Assembly (NCBI GenBank): GCA_000697665.1
Contig: KL197722.1
Location: 242,785 to 306,784 of the forward strand
Length of the DNA stretch: 64,000 nt
Reading direction: 5' to 3'
DNA from: Jaapia argillacea MUCL 33604
Lineage: Eukaryota > Basidiomycota > Agaricomycetes > Jaapiales > Jaapiaceae
Part shown: one piece after another, positions 20,485 through 31,943 of the stretch
Numbering within the stretch: position 1 is the first letter of the stretch
Layout: each line of letters begins with the position of its first letter
Position numbers and translations under genes: made by a program
The notes under the pieces: generated by a model
What the model was told of the DNA's origin: nothing
Seen by the model: only the letters and a program-made list of their open reading frames with translations
Databases searched by the model: none

Positions 20485-22575
20485 TCAAATAACAGGCTCC
20501 AAAAAACTCGCCAATGCCCACCCAATCTGCCCGCCATTGTCTCTCACGACCAGCAAGCAATCATCTCCATCATCCACATAGAGGGGCAAATTTCTATGAG
20601 ATAAAGGATGTCCCTCTTCGGAGAGAACATCCAATTTCTGGCCGAGAGAGAGATCGAAGAAGGGCAAAGAATCGTAGAAAATACCAGCCGGGGGTTGGCA
20701 TGGGTGGACGACTTGACATGTATAGAGCACTCGATTAAGCGCACGCCGCGATTTCTGAAGTTCAGGATCTCCATTGGGTGTTGTCGGGAGGGAAGGAGTT
20801 GACGAATGACTCGGAGACAGGATTACAGGAGGTGGTCTCATTGCTGGCATAGCAAAATGGCGATCAAGGCGGGATGGAGATGTGAATGAAGGTGTCCGAT
20901 CTCTCAACGGAAGAGGGTGTGGCGACGGCGAGGGTGGCCTAAGCGCCAAGCTGGAACCAGATGGATCGGATGGCTTCGTCGTATGACTCGTGGTAGTGGT
21001 CCGACTCCATTGGGCATCTAGCTCAGCGAAAGGAGACATAGCCTCAGTCACAATCCTCTTCGTCTCCATGTGAACTCCCTTCCGACGTTTCACAATCCCC
21101 AAGCTTGCAGTGATTTCATCAACTTGCACCCATCGATTCCACCACCTGGCAACAGTCTCAACCGAGTCCATTCGCTCTACGCCCCCAGGCCCAACCAACA
21201 GGCGCTCCCCTTCGATCCTAAGGGAATCCCAAAGATCTCGCCAGCTCCCGACGACACGTTTCCAAAAACCTCTCTGCAATTTTATGAAATCACACCAGAC
21301 GTATCTGACCCCTTTCTCCAATAATGCGATGTATTGAGGCAACTCTGCTACCAGCTGGCTCCGGAGTGTGATGTATGAGGTAGTCGATGGTAACGGTGCG
21401 AAAGACGGGAGGTATTTGCGGTTGACAGTGGCGTAGTGAGTTGATTTCGAAGACTGGAGGGAATTCAATAGTCCCAGAGGAGATGTCGCGCTCTCAGAAA
21501 GTCGAGCAAGCTGCAGAAACAGCCTCTTTTGCACATCAGTCTCCATGGCCTGACAGAATGACAACAACTCATCCCGAACAACTTCCAAGTAGGCATCGAA
21601 TGCCTCGCTTATAACTTCAGATTGACCATCCACACCACACACGCCAACCAACTTCCCGAAACAAATTGACCACGCCAACAGCCGCTCATAAAGCGTCCTG
21701 ACCGTCACTGCCAAGTCCCGAATACGTTCCTCCAAAGTGCGGATGAGTGCTTCTGTGCGTAGGAGGGTTTTTTCAAGAGAAGCGATGAAGGAGTCCTCGT
21801 CGATGGCATTCCTCAGTGTGAGTGGCCCAGACAAGCATTTGGCGTATGCGTTGTCTACTAAAGCTGACGACCGTTCCACCTCCCCCTTCGCTCCAATAGA
21901 TCCACGGATTCGACCGAGTAAACTGAGGTGTTGAAATTGTTGAAAATCTGCGAAATTCCCTGCGTTCCAGGTGTGGCCCCCACGAGACTGGTTCATCGGC
22001 CATGCTTCTTCCTTCCCTTCCGCCACGAAATAGAATTTCATGGAGTCGGAATTGACACAGCGAACGAGATTCCTCCACAGGCATCCCACGAACCACCAAC
22101 AATTGGTGGTCCAGATATTGTACGCGGTTACTCTGTCGGTGATGACTCGTAATAGAAGGGTGATATGCAGGACGCCGATGTCCTGGTTTTGAATGGTGAC
22201 ACGGGCGACGGTCTCGTCACGAGCGCCGAGGGTATCGCCGACTTTGTTGGCTATGATGACGGTATCCCTGGTAACAGTAGAATGTTTCGGGCCTATCAGA
22301 GATTTCCACGACTTCGTGTCTCGTTCGAGTCGAAGGCTAAGGTCGAATACACCTGAGAAGGTAACCACCAAGTACTCGTGAGAGGGTGTTCCAGGTTGTT
22401 TAACCCAGTGGATGCTGGAGATCCGTAGATCATCTACACTGTCTGACGAAGCCTCGGATGAGGTTGACCAGCGAATGAAGGTTTCAATGTCAACTTGACG
22501 AGGGAGTTTGTGTTGCCGTATAGAAGGAAGAAGGAAAACATCGACAGCTGTTGGCAAGCGCGCGGAGGACTCCAT
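20485..22575 (-). CDS. Chimeric protein: NCWWFV domain + BAR-like + SH3
   Basis: Uninterrupted frame of 696 residues from the ATG at 22575, which has a near-ideal context (ACCGCCATGG). Residues about 10-245 are the NCWWFV domain, with GTPSHEYLVV (His66), LRLERD and YNIWTTNCWWFVG (Cys159), paralogous to the gene at 6023-7170. Residues about 255-500 match the BAR-like helical region of the neighbouring RhoGEF (LLAWSICFGKLVGV, SEAFDAYLEVVRDEL, FWKRVVGSWRDLWDSL). A Ser/Pro linker follows. The last 84 residues are an SH3 domain (VLYTCQVVHPCQPP, LPLYVDDGDDCLLVV, GQIGWALASFL), about 58 of 84 identical to the neighbour by my count. There is no DH domain. The frame open to 22746 lacks an ATG upstream and contains a GTGAGC...TTCCAG intron (22644-22591), here taken as 5' UTR. 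A membrane-curvature adaptor with a new N-terminal domain is an inference. Confidence 0.82.
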   Translation of the reverse strand: MESSARLPTAVDVFLLPSIRQHKLPRQVDIETFIRWSTSSEASSDSVDDLRISSIHWVKQPGTPSHEYLVVTFSGVFDLSLRLERDTKSWKSLIGPKHSTVTRDTVIIANKVGDTLGARDETVARVTIQNQDIGVLHITLLLRVITDRVTAYNIWTTNCWWFVGCLWRNLVRCVNSDSMKFYFVAEGKEEAWPMNQSRGGHTWNAGNFADFQQFQHLSLLGRIRGSIGAKGEVERSSALVDNAYAKCLSGPLTLRNAIDEDSFIASLEKTLLRTEALIRTLEERIRDLAVTVRTLYERLLAWSICFGKLVGVCGVDGQSEVISEAFDAYLEVVRDELLSFCQAMETDVQKRLFLQLARLSESATSPLGLLNSLQSSKSTHYATVNRKYLPSFAPLPSTTSYITLRSQLVAELPQYIALLEKGVRYVWCDFIKLQRGFWKRVVGSWRDLWDSLRIEGERLLVGPGGVERMDSVETVARWWNRWVQVDEITASLGIVKRRKGVHMETKRIVTEAMSPFAELDAQWSRTTTTSHTTKPSDPSGSSLALRPPSPSPHPLPLRDRTPSFTSPSRLDRHFAMPAMRPPPVILSPSHSSTPSLPTTPNGDPELQKSRRALNRVLYTCQVVHPCQPPAGIFYDSLPFFDLSLGQKLDVLSEEGHPLSHRNLPLYVDDGDDCLLVVRDNGGQIGWALASFLEPVI

Positions 22576-23423
22576 GGAGGCGGTAGCTATCTGGAACATT
22601 GTCAGAGCAAGAAAGGAGAGAAAATAGAGACCACAATCGCTCACAGAGAGGACTGCCAGACTCCAGAGGTTAGTGTCTAGGTCGTGAAGGACGTAGGAGC
22701 ACGATTGCAGTGCACGCTGTGCAATGGGATTAGATTCCCTTCCCAAGCTTAAGCTCGACGGTATGAAGGCGTGAAGGCATGAGGCGACACCCTGGAATAG
22801 ACCATGCCTTAAAAGTTAACGATCTAATGATAAGATGGATACGTCGAGTTGAAGGGAATGTCGGCCATCTTGGCGCCTGCTGGGCTTCTGGCAGTCAAGG
22901 CAGTGGTCGAGGGTCCTACGGTAACGCAAGTGAATCAGTACACTTGACTTACTACCTGCGTCCCCGTCGAGTCCTTCCAAAGGAGCGAAGCCGACTAAAG
23001 AGGATTAAAGCGAGGCCCCGAAAATCGGAATACAGAGATGCACTTACCAGGGATCGCGTAGCAAAGTAACAAACATGCATTTCCATGGCCATGCGTGGCA
23101 CGCTTGCGAATTGTGGGCTGGGGATCCGAGCAGAGCCAGAGGTCGTGTTTAAAGATGCGAACATCCTCCAGTTACGTAGTGACTCTTTTGATCAAGGTAT
23201 TTCAACAGCGTACTTCGCAGCATCCAGATATCCTCTAAGTACATCTATAAAATTACAACGAGCACAGATATAGCACAACCAAACCGAGAACTAAATCCAA
23301 AGAATACATGGTATGATCCAAACAGATCCACAAAACAGATCACACACACAAATTAAAAAAGAAAAAGTCAATGGCAAACCGAAAGGCAAAAGTGAACTAA
23401 CGACCCAAGGGTCCGTTGAACGT
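22576..23423. other. Intergenic region between the chimera and the RhoGEF gene
   Basis: About 850 nt holding the promoter of the chimeric gene, a likely 5' UTR intron (22644-22591) and the 3' UTR of the RhoGEF gene. No coding sequence, tRNA or repeat was recognised. In particular, there is no remnant of a DH domain upstream of the chimera that I could see. Confidence 0.5.
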
Positions 23424-26400
23424 TCAATCAACAGGCATCAAAAAACTAGCCAACGCCCACCCAATCTGTCCATTATGATCTCTCACCAACAACAAACAAT
23501 CCTCTCCATCATCCACATACAACGGTAAATCCTGATGACTAGACGGGTGTCCAGCTTCGGTCAACACATCAAACTTCGCCCCCGGTCTCAGCGGGAAAAA
23601 CGGCAAAGAATGATACGAAACGTTCGAAGGAGGTTCACAAGGATGAACCACTCTACAAGCATAGAGCGCTCTACCAAGTGACCTACGTGGTCGGATAGGT
23701 TCCAAATCCCTCGTAGGCGTTCTCCGTGGCGAGGGAGTAGAGGAAGGAGTTGAAGAATGTGATTGAGCGAATGCAGCTGAAGGAGCGGAACGTAAACCAT
23801 TGTGACGTGATGAAGCATGCGAAGGTGTGGGTTCCTTCAACGTCGCAAATGATGAACTCCTCGACGAGACCGGCGGTGGTTGGTGTGACTTTGATATCGA
23901 TACGGGTGGTGGCGAAGGCGAACGTGGTCGGATTGTCGACGAACTAGATGACTCGGAGGCCTTCATCGTACTAGCCGTCCACCTCCTCTTGAAACTCGGC
24001 TTCCTCGAAGGCGTAGCCGCCCCCTTGCCATCACCACCACCCCTATCGTCGTCATACTGCGGTGGCGTCTGAGGCGCGCTCAGAGTCACAGTACTCCCAT
24101 TACTAACCGAACCCTTCCTCCTCCCATGCCCGTTCACCCTCCCACTAGAAGCGGGTACAGGCACCGACGCATTCCTAGTTGGAGTAGGAGGAGGAGGGTG
24201 TAACGAAGCCATGATATCCCCAACCTCATCCGCCAAAGTATAAGGAGGATATTGCAATCCAGCACTAGACCCACTCCTCCTCGACCTCCCACTCTTCCCA
24301 CTCTTAGCCGACTTGCCGGATTGTAGACTCTCCATACTCCTCCTCTTCTCAACCTGCATCGCCCTCCCACTCCCACCATCCCAATTCCCACTACCCCCAG
24401 GCGTCCTAGGTCTCCTCCTCCTCTCCTCTTTCATTTGAGTAGGTGGGTGGGGTTGCGAAGCTCCAGCCATAACAGCATAATAAGCATGCGCATAAGCCCT
24501 ATCGATCCCATCACCCATCACCTCCCCAACCTCCCTCAAATCCTCCTCATCAGAAAAACTCGCCCTATAAGCCGAAGGCGTCGGAGTAGGCGGGTGCGAG
24601 AGCGACAAGGGCGTAGGGTCCAAAGAAGCCAAGACGTTCGCAACGCTCCCATTCGCTCTCAACTTTTCCTTCTCCCTCTCTCTCATCGCCGACCTCCCAT
24701 CTCTATCCCTATCCCTCTCGCGATCTTTCTCTTTATCCCTCTCCCTAGGTAAAGGCGTCACAATCTCCAACCCATCCACCTCCGCACCAACCTCCCTCCA
24801 CCGATCCCACCACCTCCTAATAGTCTCCTCCGCACCCCCAGCAACTTCACCCGGCGCACCGCCCGGCCCAGGCCCACCATCCAACTCCTCTCCATCCATC
24901 TTCAACGCATCCCAAAGCTCTCCCCACCTCCCTCTCACCCCCTCCCAAAAACCACCTTGCCAACTCCCAAAAACCCTAACAACCCCTTTAACACCCCTCT
25001 CCAAACTCTCGAGATAAACCGGTAGTTCAACTGCTAGTTGACCACGGAGTGCGACGTATGATTGGGATGCTTCTAGTAGAGCTGGAGGAGGTCGGGAGGA
25101 AGGTGTGAATGAATGATGGAGGAGTGTTGAATGGAGTGGTTCGAGTGTATGCATAGCTTCCAATAACCGATACGGAGCCTTCATGCTCGAGACTAACCGA
25201 GAAAGAGCGATCAACAACCTCTTCTCAATAGCCGCTTCCAACTCATCACAAAGCACCAAAACACTCCTCCTTATAACACTCAAAAACGCATCAAAAGCTT
25301 CACTAGCACTCTCCCCTTCACCTTCGAACCCATCAGGCCCAACAACACCAATAACCTTCCCAAACCCAACAGACCAAACCAAAAGCTGGAAATGTAAAGC
25401 TTTGACGCTCGCTCCCCATTCTTTAGCTTGTTTGGCAAAAGTGTGGATGAAGATATCGGTTTCTCTCAGCCTCTTCTCTAACCGCGCGACCAACGCAGCT
25501 TCTTCATGAGCTTCTTCGTTACTCGGTAACCCAAGCGAAGAAACCTTCTTCGTAAAACTCTTCATCCTCCCCAATCTCACACTAGCAGCCACACCCAACC
25601 CACCACTACCCCCACCGCCACTAGTCCTCTTCTCCCCTTTCCTCTTCCCATCTTTCCCACCTCCCTCCTTCCCACCATTCAAAACATCCCTAACGACTTC
25701 CCACCTCCTCCTCCCCTCATTAACACCTCTCGCAACCTCCTCCATCCTCCCCCTAGCCTCTTTTAACCGCGCCTTATCTCCATGGTCTAATGGTGTTTCC
25801 TCGAAAATGGTGGAGAGGAGGAGAGGGTATTTGAGGAGACGTTGGACGGGTTTGATTAGGAGGGAAGGGAGGTCCCAGGAGTGGGTTAGGGCGGAGGTTA
25901 GTTGGACGGTTTTTTCGAGGTAGGTTTGGAGGGAGGGAGATGGAGGGGAGGTTAGGGAGGTTAGGTGGGAGAGGGCTGTTGGATGACGGGTTATGTATGT
26001 CTTGTATGGGGGTTCGAGTTTGGGGATCTGGGGGGGACGTCGATGGCAGGTTTGGTTAGTGGGCGTGATGGATTAGGGAAGAGAGCGATGAACGTACGAT
26101 TTCTAGGAATAGCAACCCAACATGATCCTCCCCTGTACCTCCTTCAATAACATCTCCGAGCGCCTCCTGTAACAAATCACAAAAAGCGTCGGAGAACTCT
26201 GCTAGTTCAGCGATGTTGCCAAAGATGATTTTCGCGTCCTCTTTTGTCATGGGTGAGGGGTGAGAGACTAGCGTCGCGGAACTTGCGGAACCGGATGAAG
26301 AGGTTGAGAGTGTGCGCGTTGAGGATGAGGACGATGAGGACGATGAGGAGGGTGGGGAGTTGTTGAAGGTTGTTTGATGGCCTGTGGGGGTGAGGGTGGG

Positions 26401-27231
26401 TTAGTATGGGGTATGTGATGGGGTTGATCGAGGTGGGCGCCTGTGTAGCGGGGATCATACAGAGTTTGACCGCCCACGTGTGATGGCCTATGAGATTGTA
26501 GCGCCCGTGGTGCTGGCCTTGTCGTCGATACGAGCGAGCAAACGAATGCGCCGGCGGAGTAGACGAGAATAAAATTGATGACTGTTGAAGGAATGCTCAC
26601 CTAAGGCCAAAGGTATATGGACATCTCGTATGAGAGCCAAATCCGATGCGTACGCCCTTTCAGAAGAAAGGAGTTCGAGCAAAGCGTGTGTCCTCTTGGA
26701 GGTGGTGCCAGAGCCGGCGGGAGTTACGATGGGAGCGGCTGTTTGCAATAAGGATTCTGTGGACTCTGTTGAATCATTGTCGACAGGTGAAAGTGGGAGA
26801 GGCGAGTCTGGAACGGGATCAGGTGGGAGGGGCAACGGTTTGAGGACATCGACGAGATGAGTCTGTATCTGTGGCGACTGAGCCTGTTGTGTGATGGAAC
26901 CGAGGAGGCCAGAGAGGGTGCCGAAAGATTTGGCATGTAGGAGAGGCATTTGGTGTTGAATTGGGGGTGGATTGACAGATGCAGCGCGAGGTCGCGGGGC
27001 GGGACGGAGAGGAGAACGAGGAGGAATTGTTGGCGGCGATGATGAGATAGCCGTGGTCGTGAATTCGTTATTCGTGAATATTGGGGGCAGAGCAGGGGGC
27101 AGCGCGAGGGGAGAGGAGTCTTGAGCGGTGGTGTAGCTTTCGACAGAGTCCTGTGGCGAGGGCACGTTGTCCACACCTGCTCCATCCGCCGCAAACACGC
27201 CTGAATAATTCTTCGCCTTCTTCTCCGTCAT
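23424..27231 (-). CDS. DH-BAR-SH3 guanine nucleotide exchange factor (Tuba-like)
   Basis: Rho-family GEF with the architecture of dynamin-binding protein/Tuba: DH, BAR-like and SH3. It probably activates Cdc42/Rho1 at curved membranes or septation sites. It starts at the ATG at 27231 with about 165 disordered Pro/Ser-rich residues. The DH domain begins at KRTHALLELLSSERAYASDL near 26680 and continues over introns through TKEDAKIIFGNIAELAEFSD. An intron (about 26097-26032) joins LLFLEI to IPKLEPPYKTY, and SLLIKPVQRLLKYPLLL marks the classic DH helix. The BAR-like region follows (LLVWSVGFGKVIGV, SEAFDAFLSVIR), then a basic, Ser/Pro-rich linker and a C-terminal SH3 ending GQIGWALASFLMPVD. Exon borders between 26600 and 26250 are uncertain. 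The last exon from about 26030 to 23424 has no intron. Confidence 0.87.
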
Positions 27232-28577
27232 TTCCTCGAACTCTGATCATCCACAACGACGACGGTCTTGTAAGTCTGTAGGAAACAGTGTACACGTATT
27301 CACTCCGTCCACCGTTTCCGAATCTCAACCCGTCAGTCAACTGTCGTCTCCCAAGTCGGCCCTAATCTTCCACCCCACTGGTTCCAGGCTTCCAGCCCTC
27401 TACAGCTAAACACGTGAACCTAATTTGCCCTGTGCTCCCGTGGCCCCCTTCTTCTTCTGTCAACTCATTCCTTGACTTGTTCACCTCTGCCGGTCAGACA
27501 AAGTATCAACCTTCCCGACGATCGTCCGATGCTTTCCGTCGGTGAAAACAAACCGCGCGGATGTAGTCTAACCGTCCAAACCACGTCCGCCGTGTCTTAA
27601 ACCGTTGCATCATGTGTTGGAGCGTGCCTGGCGTGGCAACTATTTTGGGCTTTCACCACCGAATCCCCATTTTTTTCAAGTTTGCTATCGCGCCAGGCTA
27701 CGGTATCGTGTTCAGCGACGGCCCGAAGGTAACGTACATTTGCCATAACTATGAGCCTGAACCGCCCAGCGATGTTGTCTGACGCTCGGTATGACTTTGT
27801 GTAGTTACAACCCGACCGCATGCGCAATAATGGTTCCGGTGTTCAGCTTTGGTTGGACAGGCGACCAGCGCTCAATCGCCGCTCCGACGATCATCCTTTT
27901 CTGAATCCATCAACAAGACTCGTCGTCCCTTGTTTCTTGTTGAGATGTCGCGAAATTCTTTTCCTTCTGCGATCTGCAAAATTTAAAACCTTTCCTCTTG
28001 CGCAACTACAGCTATTATGCAGCGACACCTGTTTGGGGGCAGGGGGACTGATACGAACCGATCTTCTGGGCTTTACATAAACTTGTTTTTCTTGATTTTT
28101 GGTTGGGAGATCGATAGGTTAGGTGTGAAATGGGATTTTAACGGGGGTTGGAGGCCATCTAGCAAACCAAGGGCTTGAGATCAGTGCTTGGTACAATTAT
28201 CCTCTGGGAGAACTCTCTTTCACCTTCCTCTCCACGAGATCTCACCTTGCCTACGATATCGTATCATGCATAACGCTCTACCAACCACAGCCAGTTCCTA
28301 AGTTAGTCATCCCATCGTACGTGCCCATTGGACGTGGACGTGATACAATTTCTGTCATCGGCGCTCTACGCCTCCTTCAAGCCAACCCACTCCCTCAGTC
28401 TGGGTCGCTCGCTAGCCCGTCTTTTGTTTCCAGTCACTTCTCTCGGCTTTTACTTGGTCCTATGACCCTTGGCAAAGGGCAGTTCTCGACGCTAGAGCAA
28501 TGGGTTAAAGACCCTACAGTTCGATACTCCAAGATGAACGAAATACTTGCCCCAATCTCCTTCACGATTCAGATTCG
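27232..28577. other. Divergent intergenic region
   Basis: About 1.35 kb between the RhoGEF start (-) and the first SDR (+). It must hold both promoters. Pyrimidine-rich tracts occur near 27440-27490. No gene, RNA or repeat was recognised, and the small frames lack motifs. Confidence 0.5.
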
Positions 28578-29847
28578 ATGTCACAAATTGCTAGCGTCGC
28601 TCGTGTTGCGATCGTAACAGGATCAGCTCAAGGCATAGGACGAGCCATCGCTCTCCAACTCGCAGAAGATGGTCCCGACGTCGTAGTCAACGATATCAAG
28701 TCATGCTACGATAAAGTGGAGGAAGTTGTCAACCAGATTCGGGCGAAAGGGGGAAAGGCCGTTGGCGCGGTTGGAGATGTTTCGAGTGAAGTGGAAGTTC
28801 AAGCTGTGGTTGATAAGGCTGTTAGTGAATTTGGAGGGTTGGATGTGGTGAGTCCCACTTTCAAATGTGTTTCCATTCATGTCAAGGCTGACGCCAGTGG
28901 GCGACTAGATGGTAGCAAATGCTGGGGTACTTGCTATCAAGCCTTTCCTGGACAGTAAGTATATCATGTCGGAAATAATCCTGCGCCGTCTGATACTGGC
29001 GTCCATAGCCTCTGTTAAGGATTGGGAACGTATCCTTAGTATTAACTCTCGAGGGACGTTCTTGTTATATCAAGCCGCTGCCCGACAGATGATCAAACAA
29101 GGGAGAGGGGGGAGTATCATTGGTCTGTAGCCCACCTCCTACTTCTTTTAGTTCTATAGATACTGACTTCCCTCGTACCTTAGCCGCATGTTCTGATGCA
29201 GGGACTAGAGGTGAGCAAGCTGAAATTCGAATCCTATACTCTCTCTGACTTTCTCTCGTAGGTATGCCGATGCTCTCAGCCTACTCAGCATCCAAAGCTG
29301 CCGTTCGTGGTCTCACCCAAACGGCCTGTGAGTTATTCTCGATTGTCTCTCCTGTCGCGTATATTGTGAGTGAACGATGTCACGTGTTCTAGCAACTGAA
29401 TTATGGAGGCATGGAATCACCGTGAATGCATACGCTCCTGGAGCAATCGCTACAGATATGGGTAAGTTTCTTCGTTCGGACCCCCTTGGATTGCGGTTCG
29501 ATCATACGTTCCTTGTATTGTCTGTAGCCCTCCACGCCATCGCTGAAGGAGGCGCCGAAGAGAAAGTCGTACGTCACGAATCCAGTTTTCACTGATTTGG
29601 TGTTGATCACCTCTTTTGCGATAGGCGAATGACACAGCGGAGACGGTCGGTTTACCATCTGATACCCCTGTTGGAACTCCGGAAGATGTTGCTGCTCTGG
29701 TATCGTTTTTGGCGTCGCCCAAAGCTCGTTGGATTTCGGGTTTGTCTCCCCTTTTTTTTATGTTGGGTGTGGAAGATCATGCTGATATTTTTGGTTACTT
29801 TTTTAGGGCAGACGATTCATGTGAATGGTGGTGCTCAGTTTGAGTGA
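28578..29847 (+). CDS. Short-chain dehydrogenase/reductase, copy 1
   Basis: Classical SDR of about 260 residues, similar to the diacetyl/acetoin reductase and 3-oxoacyl reductase type. The start ATG is at 28578. It has the Rossmann motif IVTGSAQGIGRAIAL, an acidic NDI after the second strand (Asp favours NAD(H)), MVANAGVLA (NAG motif), INSRGTFLLYQAAARQM, the Ser region GACSDAG, catalytic YSASKAAVRGL (YxxxK) and NAYAPGAIATDM. The C-terminus reads GQTIHVNGGAQFE. About eight introns interrupt it. The motifs and intron positions match the gene at 30313-31567, so the two form a tandem duplicate pair. All catalytic residues are present. The substrate cannot be predicted from the sequence. Confidence 0.88.
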
Positions 29848-30312
29848 GGTCCGAACTGTTCGGGTTTCGATAACGTCTTTCCGACCTTCGAGATGTTGTA
29901 CCCTTTCTCAGAGATACTTGGCGGTTAACCTTGCCTCTTGTCAGCCGCGTCGCGTTTGTTTCGAGCAATTGTTCTTGTGCTTCTTGGCATGCAGTGACTA
30001 AGCTCTCAGTTCCTGGGTTATCCTGGTTCTTCAAGCTAGAATCTTTGGAGCCCTTCCCTTCACTTTCCTGCCTCAGGGACAAGGGAATAATCATATCAAC
30101 GAACCACATGTTTGCACTTCGTGCTTCCATTATGTATGTGTGCTCCTTCCCATCAACATCGATCAGTCCGTGTTCTCGCTCAAAGGACCTACCAGCTCAG
30201 GAGAGCCAAGTTTCGGGTTTGGCGGTCTGATCATGATGGGGCATCAAAAGTAGCCCTAAGCTTGGAACTTGTATTTCAGTTCGTCTGCAAGAACTGAGAG
30301 ATATCAATCACA
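29848..30312. other. Intergenic region between the SDR copies
   Basis: 465 nt holding the 3' UTR of the first SDR and the promoter of the second. No other feature was recognised. Confidence 0.5.
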
Positions 30313-31567
30313 ATGTCTCAATCTTCTGGCACTCGCATCGCTATCGTCACTGGCTCAGCACAAGGCATTGGTCGTGCTATTGCTCTAAAGCTTGCCGATG
30401 ATGGTCTTGATATCGTGGTGAATGATATTGAGGCGAAGGCGTCTAGTGTTGATGAGGTTGTGAAAGAGATTGTTGCGAAGGGGAGGAAGGCCGTCGCGAT
30501 CTGTGCGGATATTTCGAATGAAGCTAGTGTGCAAGCGCTAGTGGATCAGACGGTGGAACATTTTGGAGGTTTGGACGTGGTAAGTCCTGCCCAACTCGTT
30601 ATGACTTCTAATATGGACTTACGGTGCGGGGCTTGGTTGTTCTAGATGGTCGCGAACGCTGGAGTTTTTGCTATGGGGCCTTTGCTTGATGGTATGGGCC
30701 CACGCTCTTGCCTATAGGTCTAGTAAATTCATCGTAGACTGTGGTTTTGAACAGTCACCGCGGAGCAATGGGACAAAGTAGTCTCTATCAACTCTCGTGG
30801 GGTACTCTTCCTCTACCAAGCAGCTGCTCGTCAAATGATCAAACAAGGACGAGGGGGTAGAATCGTAGGCAAGCTTTCTTGGTCCTGTCGCTAATCCTTT
30901 CCCTCACAACTCTCTATGGTTTAGGCGCCTGTTCTGACGCAGGAAAGAAAGGTATTTGGCTCTCGATCTGCGTTCGCAAAATATTCATTGATGACGGCGA
31001 AAAGGGTACCAAATGCTCTCGATCTATGGAGCATCCAAGGCTGCTGTTCGTACACTCACGCAGAGTGCCTGTAAGTTTCTTCGCATACGGTTCTCGATAA
31101 CTCACTCATCCGTCGTCTTGCTGTAGCAACGGAATTTTGGAAGCATGGGATAACGGTCAACTGTTATGCTCCTGGCGCAATCTTCACTGACATGGGTAAG
31201 ATTCCTAATTCATAATCAAGGCGACAGTTGCTCACGTTAACTCTACAGTTGCTTTTATGACTGAAGAAGACGGGGCCGGTGGACGGAAAGTCAAGGTGGG
31301 TTCCAGTAAAGTTCACGCATGCTCATCTTGGATATGTACTGATCATATTGTATGTCAAAGGGTGGTGTTGGGTCGGATGCGGTTCCTGTTGGGGCTCCAG
31401 AGGATGTAGCCTCTTTGGTTTCCTTCATCGTCTCTCCTGGTGCGCGTTGGATAACTGGTAAGTGCAAAATGTGCGAGCTTGCGGTAGTATTGTTCTTGCT
31501 CACCTGGCCTGGGCCGTGTTCCACAGGACAAACCATCCATGTCAATGCTGGTGCTTTGTTTGAGTAG
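30313..31567 (+). CDS. Short-chain dehydrogenase/reductase, copy 2
   Basis: Second tandem SDR, starting with the ATG at 30313 (MSQSSGTRIAIVTGSAQG). It shares with copy 1 the cofactor motif, NDIE after strand 2, MVANAGVFAMG, INSRGVLFLYQAAARQM, GACSDAG, catalytic YGASKAAVRTL, NCYAPGAIFTDM and the C-terminus GQTIHVNAGALFE. Intron positions agree, for example directly after GGLDV and before MVANAG. The proteins differ most in the loop before the penultimate exon (ALHAIAEGGAEEKV in copy 1, VAFMTEEDGAGGRKV here). This loop borders the substrate pocket in SDRs, so substrate preference may have changed. Both copies look intact. Confidence 0.86.
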
Positions 31568-31943
31568 ATTGCAGCGGAATATTTAGACGGCGTTTTGGAC
31601 CACATCAAGCTGGGAATTGTACGATACCAAGGAGGTCGACTTGTGTACGATTGTTCAGATTTGTTCGTGACTTTTATGATGAGCCGAATCTCGCCTGGGT
31701 AGTCGTGAGGGGAGGATGAGGAAAATGTGAAACACAAGACCGTAAATAATGTGCTCTTGCCTTCACCACGCTCTGGTAGGCTAGTTTCCAGGTCGACAGA
31801 GACATGAAGGATGGTTTGATCCTTCCAAATGTGGTAATTGACGTTCAGTGTTGTTGACCGAAGTTGAAGCTCCGACAGCACCCCATCTCTCTCCAATACC
31901 TCTATCATCTCTTGCTACATCCTGCGATACCTCACTTGCAACC
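31568..31943. other. Intergenic region
   Basis: About 375 nt between the second SDR and the large membrane protein. The frame of the downstream gene stays open back to 31848 but begins with GTG there, so it was not used. Confidence 0.5.

Noticed and set aside
22591-22644. Hydrophobic stretch that could be an N-terminal transmembrane helix of the chimeric protein
   Set aside because: It is exactly a 54-nt GTGAGC...TTCCAG intron in the frame, and the frame upstream has no ATG. The ATG at 22575 has an excellent context.
23424-23760. Unequal repeat or gene conversion between the two SH3-coding ends
   Set aside because: Protein similarity is high but the nucleotide sequences differ widely at synonymous sites, so there is no sign of recent conversion.
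31848-31943. Longer N-terminus for the large membrane protein
   Set aside because: The frame begins with GTG there; the first ATG is 31944, directly at the hydrophobic segment.
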